Below are positions 60,558 to 64,000 of a stretch of DNA of 64,000 nucleotides, piece after piece. Made by a program: the position numbers and the translations under genes. This DNA comes from Delphinapterus leucas (lineage: Eukaryota; Chordata; Mammalia; Artiodactyla; Monodontidae), in contig NW_022098023.1 of NCBI RefSeq assembly GCF_002288925.2, positions 29,852,084 to 29,916,083 of the forward strand, in the 5' to 3' direction. The number at the start of each line of letters is the position of its first letter. Position 1 is the stretch's first letter. The notes under the pieces were generated by a model. It was given only the letters and a program-made list of their open reading frames with translations, did not search any database and was not told where the DNA came from.

Positions 60558-63500
60558 CTGTGAAAAGAAGTGGAAAGTGATTGCTTAGCCGAGCTCTCTC
60601 TCAGACAAAGGTTACCAATTTTTATGATATAACTTCCAAGCTTCAAAGTCCAATTACAGCCAGCAAAAAAGGAGGAAGCAAGACCAAGCCACTCATGTAT
60701 GTAAAAAAAAATAATATTAATACATGTGCACGTATAGCCTTTCAGTTTTCCAGAGCATAAACGGCAGTGCTCTCTTATGCCAGGCATATGCTGTTCCTGT
60801 GATCTTTGTGACTGACACGTTAAACATTACCTGTTATAGGACAAGTGCCTGGCCACTGAGCAGTAATCTACACTTGGATGTCAGCTCTGCTCTGCAAACA
60901 AACGCCCTCTTCCCAGCTTTGCACGACAAGCCTCACCTCTCCTCTTTAAAAATAACTCCAGCTACTGACATTCACCCACCCAGAAACTGTTGGCAGGGAA
61001 GAAAGAAGAGGAGGAACATTCTGTTTCTATGATTACAAATTACAGAACGACTGTGGAATACCACACCTGGAATCTGGGTTTGGTTGCTTACCCGGCTCCT
61101 GACAGACAGGGAAACCACACTGTAGGACCCAGGAGAAGCCCAGTGATCACTGGCTGAGCCGCAGAGTTGAGGTGTGGTCATTACTCATGCCCTGCACCTG
61201 CCTCAGGAAGTGCCTCCACAGCATGAAAATCTAGGTTGCCCTCCTATCTAATTTCAAAACGCAAATCCTCCATTCACAAACCAAGGCTTTTCATTCACGT
61301 AAACAGCTGCACCAACACTGACAATAGTAGAGACACACTGGGTGAGCAAAATTAGCTGGAGCTTCTATCTTCACTCCACTTCAAAAAAGAAAATCCTTTA
61401 TGGGCTTGAGCTTGTGCAGATGCCATGAGACTCTTCACCATCCACGTTGTTAGGTTCTCAGGCAAGAGAATGGCCTCCTCACATGCCAGCACAGGCTGGT
61501 CCCCTCACACCTGCTGGCAACGCCACATCTGAGGGGTGAGCCGCTCAGGGCCCCTGAAACCTCACCCCACTCCCTAACAGGTGGCCGCGAGGGTCCTCTC
61601 TGCCACGTGGAGAGAGGCAGTTACCCTTTTCCCATGCTGGGAAGCTCATCTCCACAGGAAGAAAAGGCAGGCTGCGATGGCAACGTGGGAGGGAATGATC
61701 GAAAGGGAAATGAAGTAAGGTGAAGAGGCTAAATTCAACAGTTTGGGTTCTTGGTGCGTGAGAGGACTTAGGGAAAGGGGAAGCAAATGTATGGCAGAGA
61801 AAAACAATGCTGTTAGGGAGCTCAGGGACATTTAAAAAAAACCTGTTTGTAGCGGTAGGATGTTAGTCTAGTGTACGTACTATCAGTAAAAGGCAGCGTG
61901 AACTACCTAGCTGAAAGCTGCCATCCATGATTCATTTTATTCATTTTGAACAGAGGTCAAAGGTTAAAGGAACTTAAGTCAAAAGTTGAACAGCTCAATG
62001 GAAGGCATTCAATCTGAGGAGCAGTAGGCTCCTCAGGTGTGGTGCCTTAGAAACAGCCCTTGAATAGCTCTCTCAACTTGAGTGCCAGTGAACTGAAGCA
62101 ACAAGTTACCTGCCCCATACACCCAACATACAATGGTGGGACAGGTGTAGGGTAACCAACAGACACACTCCAGTTCAATGTGTGCAGAAATGAAAGGTCA
62201 CTGATCCACAGAAATTCTGAAGTCCTGCAAAGCATAGGTTGGCAGGTCCTTCATTAGGATTGAAGGCCAGGGAACACCTCCTTCATGGTTTTCTGCTTCA
62301 CTCTCCGGACACTTGGCTCCGCCTTAAAAATTATCTTTCCATTTCCTTGGAAAGTAGCTTGTGTTTGCAGATGTGTACCTTTCTCAGTCTGCTTCCTGGC
62401 TGAAGAAGTTTGGAGGACTAAAGGTCTTTTTATTTTGTAATCCTCTTTCCCTTTCAGTCTAAGTTTACAAAGTTTCTGCAGATATGATGCCCTCAAAGTT
62501 TCTGCAAATACAATTCCCTCAAAAATACCATATGTCTTCTGTGAATCTTATTGGACTTCACTCCCTTAGACAAAAGCCACAACCACAAATTCCTTCAAGA
62601 CAAGCCCTTCTCTTCATCTGCTGAGATGACTGAGACACCACACTTAAGCTTCTTAGAAGCCCTATTGCTAGACCAGACAGATTTCCAAGACACCACTTTG
62701 TATCTTTCTAAGATCTTAAGCGATTGTACAACCACACCCTCAGCTTCATCTTTAGACCATCTTGTTTTCCTGCAAGCGCTCTGAATTTGATCTCTGCCAA
62801 AAACCCATTTCTCAATTCTCCTGATTTTTTCCAGAAAAAAATTAATCATTTATTAACATAAAGAGACTGATAATTCCCAAAACCAGCAATTCCTGTGACC
62901 CCTTGTGTTTACTATTCTACCTGTCACTTCACCTTTCACATTTTACTATAATCATCAAGGGGAAGGCAGGAAGCACATTAACACTCCACCAGGAAATCAT
63001 TTCAGCTAGAGCATCTAGTTAATTAGGTACAATTTATAGGTATAAGGGAGTGACTATCACGTGAGAATCACTGGGACCACTTTAGAAGCTGGCTACAATA
63101 CTTGTACAACAAAGAACAGAGCCTGAACCAAGATGGCGCAGTAGAAGGACATGCTATCACTCCCTCTTGCGAGAACACCAGAATCACAACTAACTGCTGA
63201 ACAATCAAGGACAGGAAGACACTGGAACTCACCAAAAAAGATACCCCACATCCAAAGACAAAGGAGAAGCCACAGTGAGATGGTAGGAGGGGCACAATCA
63301 CAGTAAAATCAAATCCCATAACTGCTGGGTGGGTGACTCACAAACTGGAGAACACTTATACCACAGAAGTCCACCCACTGGAGTGAAGGTTCTGAGCCCC
63401 AGGTCAGGCCTCTGAACCTGGGGGTCCAGCACAGGAGGAGGAATTCCTAGAGAATCAGACTTTGAAGGCTAGCGGGATTTGATTGCAGGACTCTGACAGG

Positions 63501-64000
63501 ACTGCGGGAAACAGAGACTCCACTCTTGGAGGGCACACACAAAGTAGTGTGCGCATCGGGACCCAGGGGAAGCAGCAGTGAACCCAGGGGAGACTGAACC
63601 AGATCTACCTGCTGGTGTTGGAGGGTCTCCTGCAGAGGCAGGGGGTGGCTGTGGCTCACCGTGGGGAGGGGGACACTGGTGGCAGAAGTTCTGGAAGGTA
63701 CTCACTGGCCTGAGCCCTCCCAGAGCCTGCCATGGGTCCCACCAAAAAGCCTGCAGGCTCCAGTGTTGGGTCACCTCACGTCAAACAGGGAGGGAACCCA
63801 GACCCACCCATCAGCAGACAAGCAGATTGGAGTTTTACTGAGCTCTGCCCACCAGAGCAACAGCCAGCTCTACCCACCACCAGTCCCTCTAATCAGGAAA
63901 CTTGCACAAGCCTCTTACATAGCCTCATCCACCAGAGGGCAGACAGCAGAAGCAAGAAGAACTACAATCCTGCAGCCTGTGGAACAAAAACCACATTCAC
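60558..64000 (-). other. LMO7 intron upstream of exon a (partial)
   Basis: Between exon a and the L1 at 63125 I find no further CH-domain exon and no repeat I can name. The intron continues past the window edge. Confidence 0.6.
63125..64000 (+). mobile_element. L1 LINE 5' UTR (continues past the window)
   Basis: Starts near gaaccaagatggcgcagtag and continues in a GC-rich, CpG-poor sequence (gagaacaccagaatcacaac, gtgcgcatcgggacccaggg, ccaccagagggcagacagca). This agrees with a cetartiodactyl L1 5' UTR as I remember it. The aagatggcg start is the usual L1 beginning. ORF1 is expected just beyond 64000. The copy faces opposite to LMO7. Confidence 0.8.

Noticed and set aside
63447..63841. Open frames near the right edge
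   Set aside because: They lie in the L1 5' UTR, which is not coding.

Overview
The window is vertebrate nuclear DNA from a placental mammal, most likely a cetacean (whale or dolphin). Thirteen tRNA-derived SINEs have the CHR-family head (cttccctggtgg followed by a box A-like gcagtggttaag and a box B-like ggttcgagccc). Older MIR, L2, MER5A, MER20 and Tigger copies common to mammals are also present, and I see none of the BovB/ART2 repeats that dominate ruminant DNA.

One protein-coding gene is recognisable. The minus strand carries an internal part of LMO7 (LIM domain only 7), a scaffold of adherens junctions and actin that also occurs in the nucleus. I read eleven exons, in transcript order: a 60451-60557, b 25390-25420, c 24490-24603, d 20199-20397, e 15973-16225, f 15338-15622, g 14725-15003, h 12695-13402, i 11688-11717, j 3474-3591, k 1218-1360. 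Together they hold 2,267 coding bases with no stop, and every junction keeps frame. Exons a-c encode the C-terminal half of the calponin-homology domain. Exon d is the SFESLDS serine-rich region. Exons e-h carry six copies of a short DDhxxR(R/K) motif. Exons i-k begin the charged coiled coil. The N-terminal half of the CH domain lies beyond 64000, and the PDZ and LIM domains lie before position 1.

The layout is lopsided. Exons b-k occupy the left 25 kb. The intron between a and b is 35,030 bp and consists largely of repeats: CHR SINEs, L2, MIR, MER5A, MER20, a Tigger MITE, a twin-primed L1 and a minus-strand L1 that contains a 400-N assembly gap (48357-48756). At the right edge a plus-strand L1 begins near 63125 with its 5' UTR intact to the end of the window.

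The most interesting part is 12.7-16.2 kb. Exons f, g, h and i are all phase 2 at both ends, so any of them can be skipped without a frameshift. The donors of e-h are weak, and the exons look like diverged copies of one module. A further open 201-bp segment at 14254-14454 has the same phase, a long pyrimidine tract and a similar acidic-serine stretch, so it is a candidate extra cassette exon. I found no prokaryotic system, CRISPR array, rRNA gene or functional tRNA gene.
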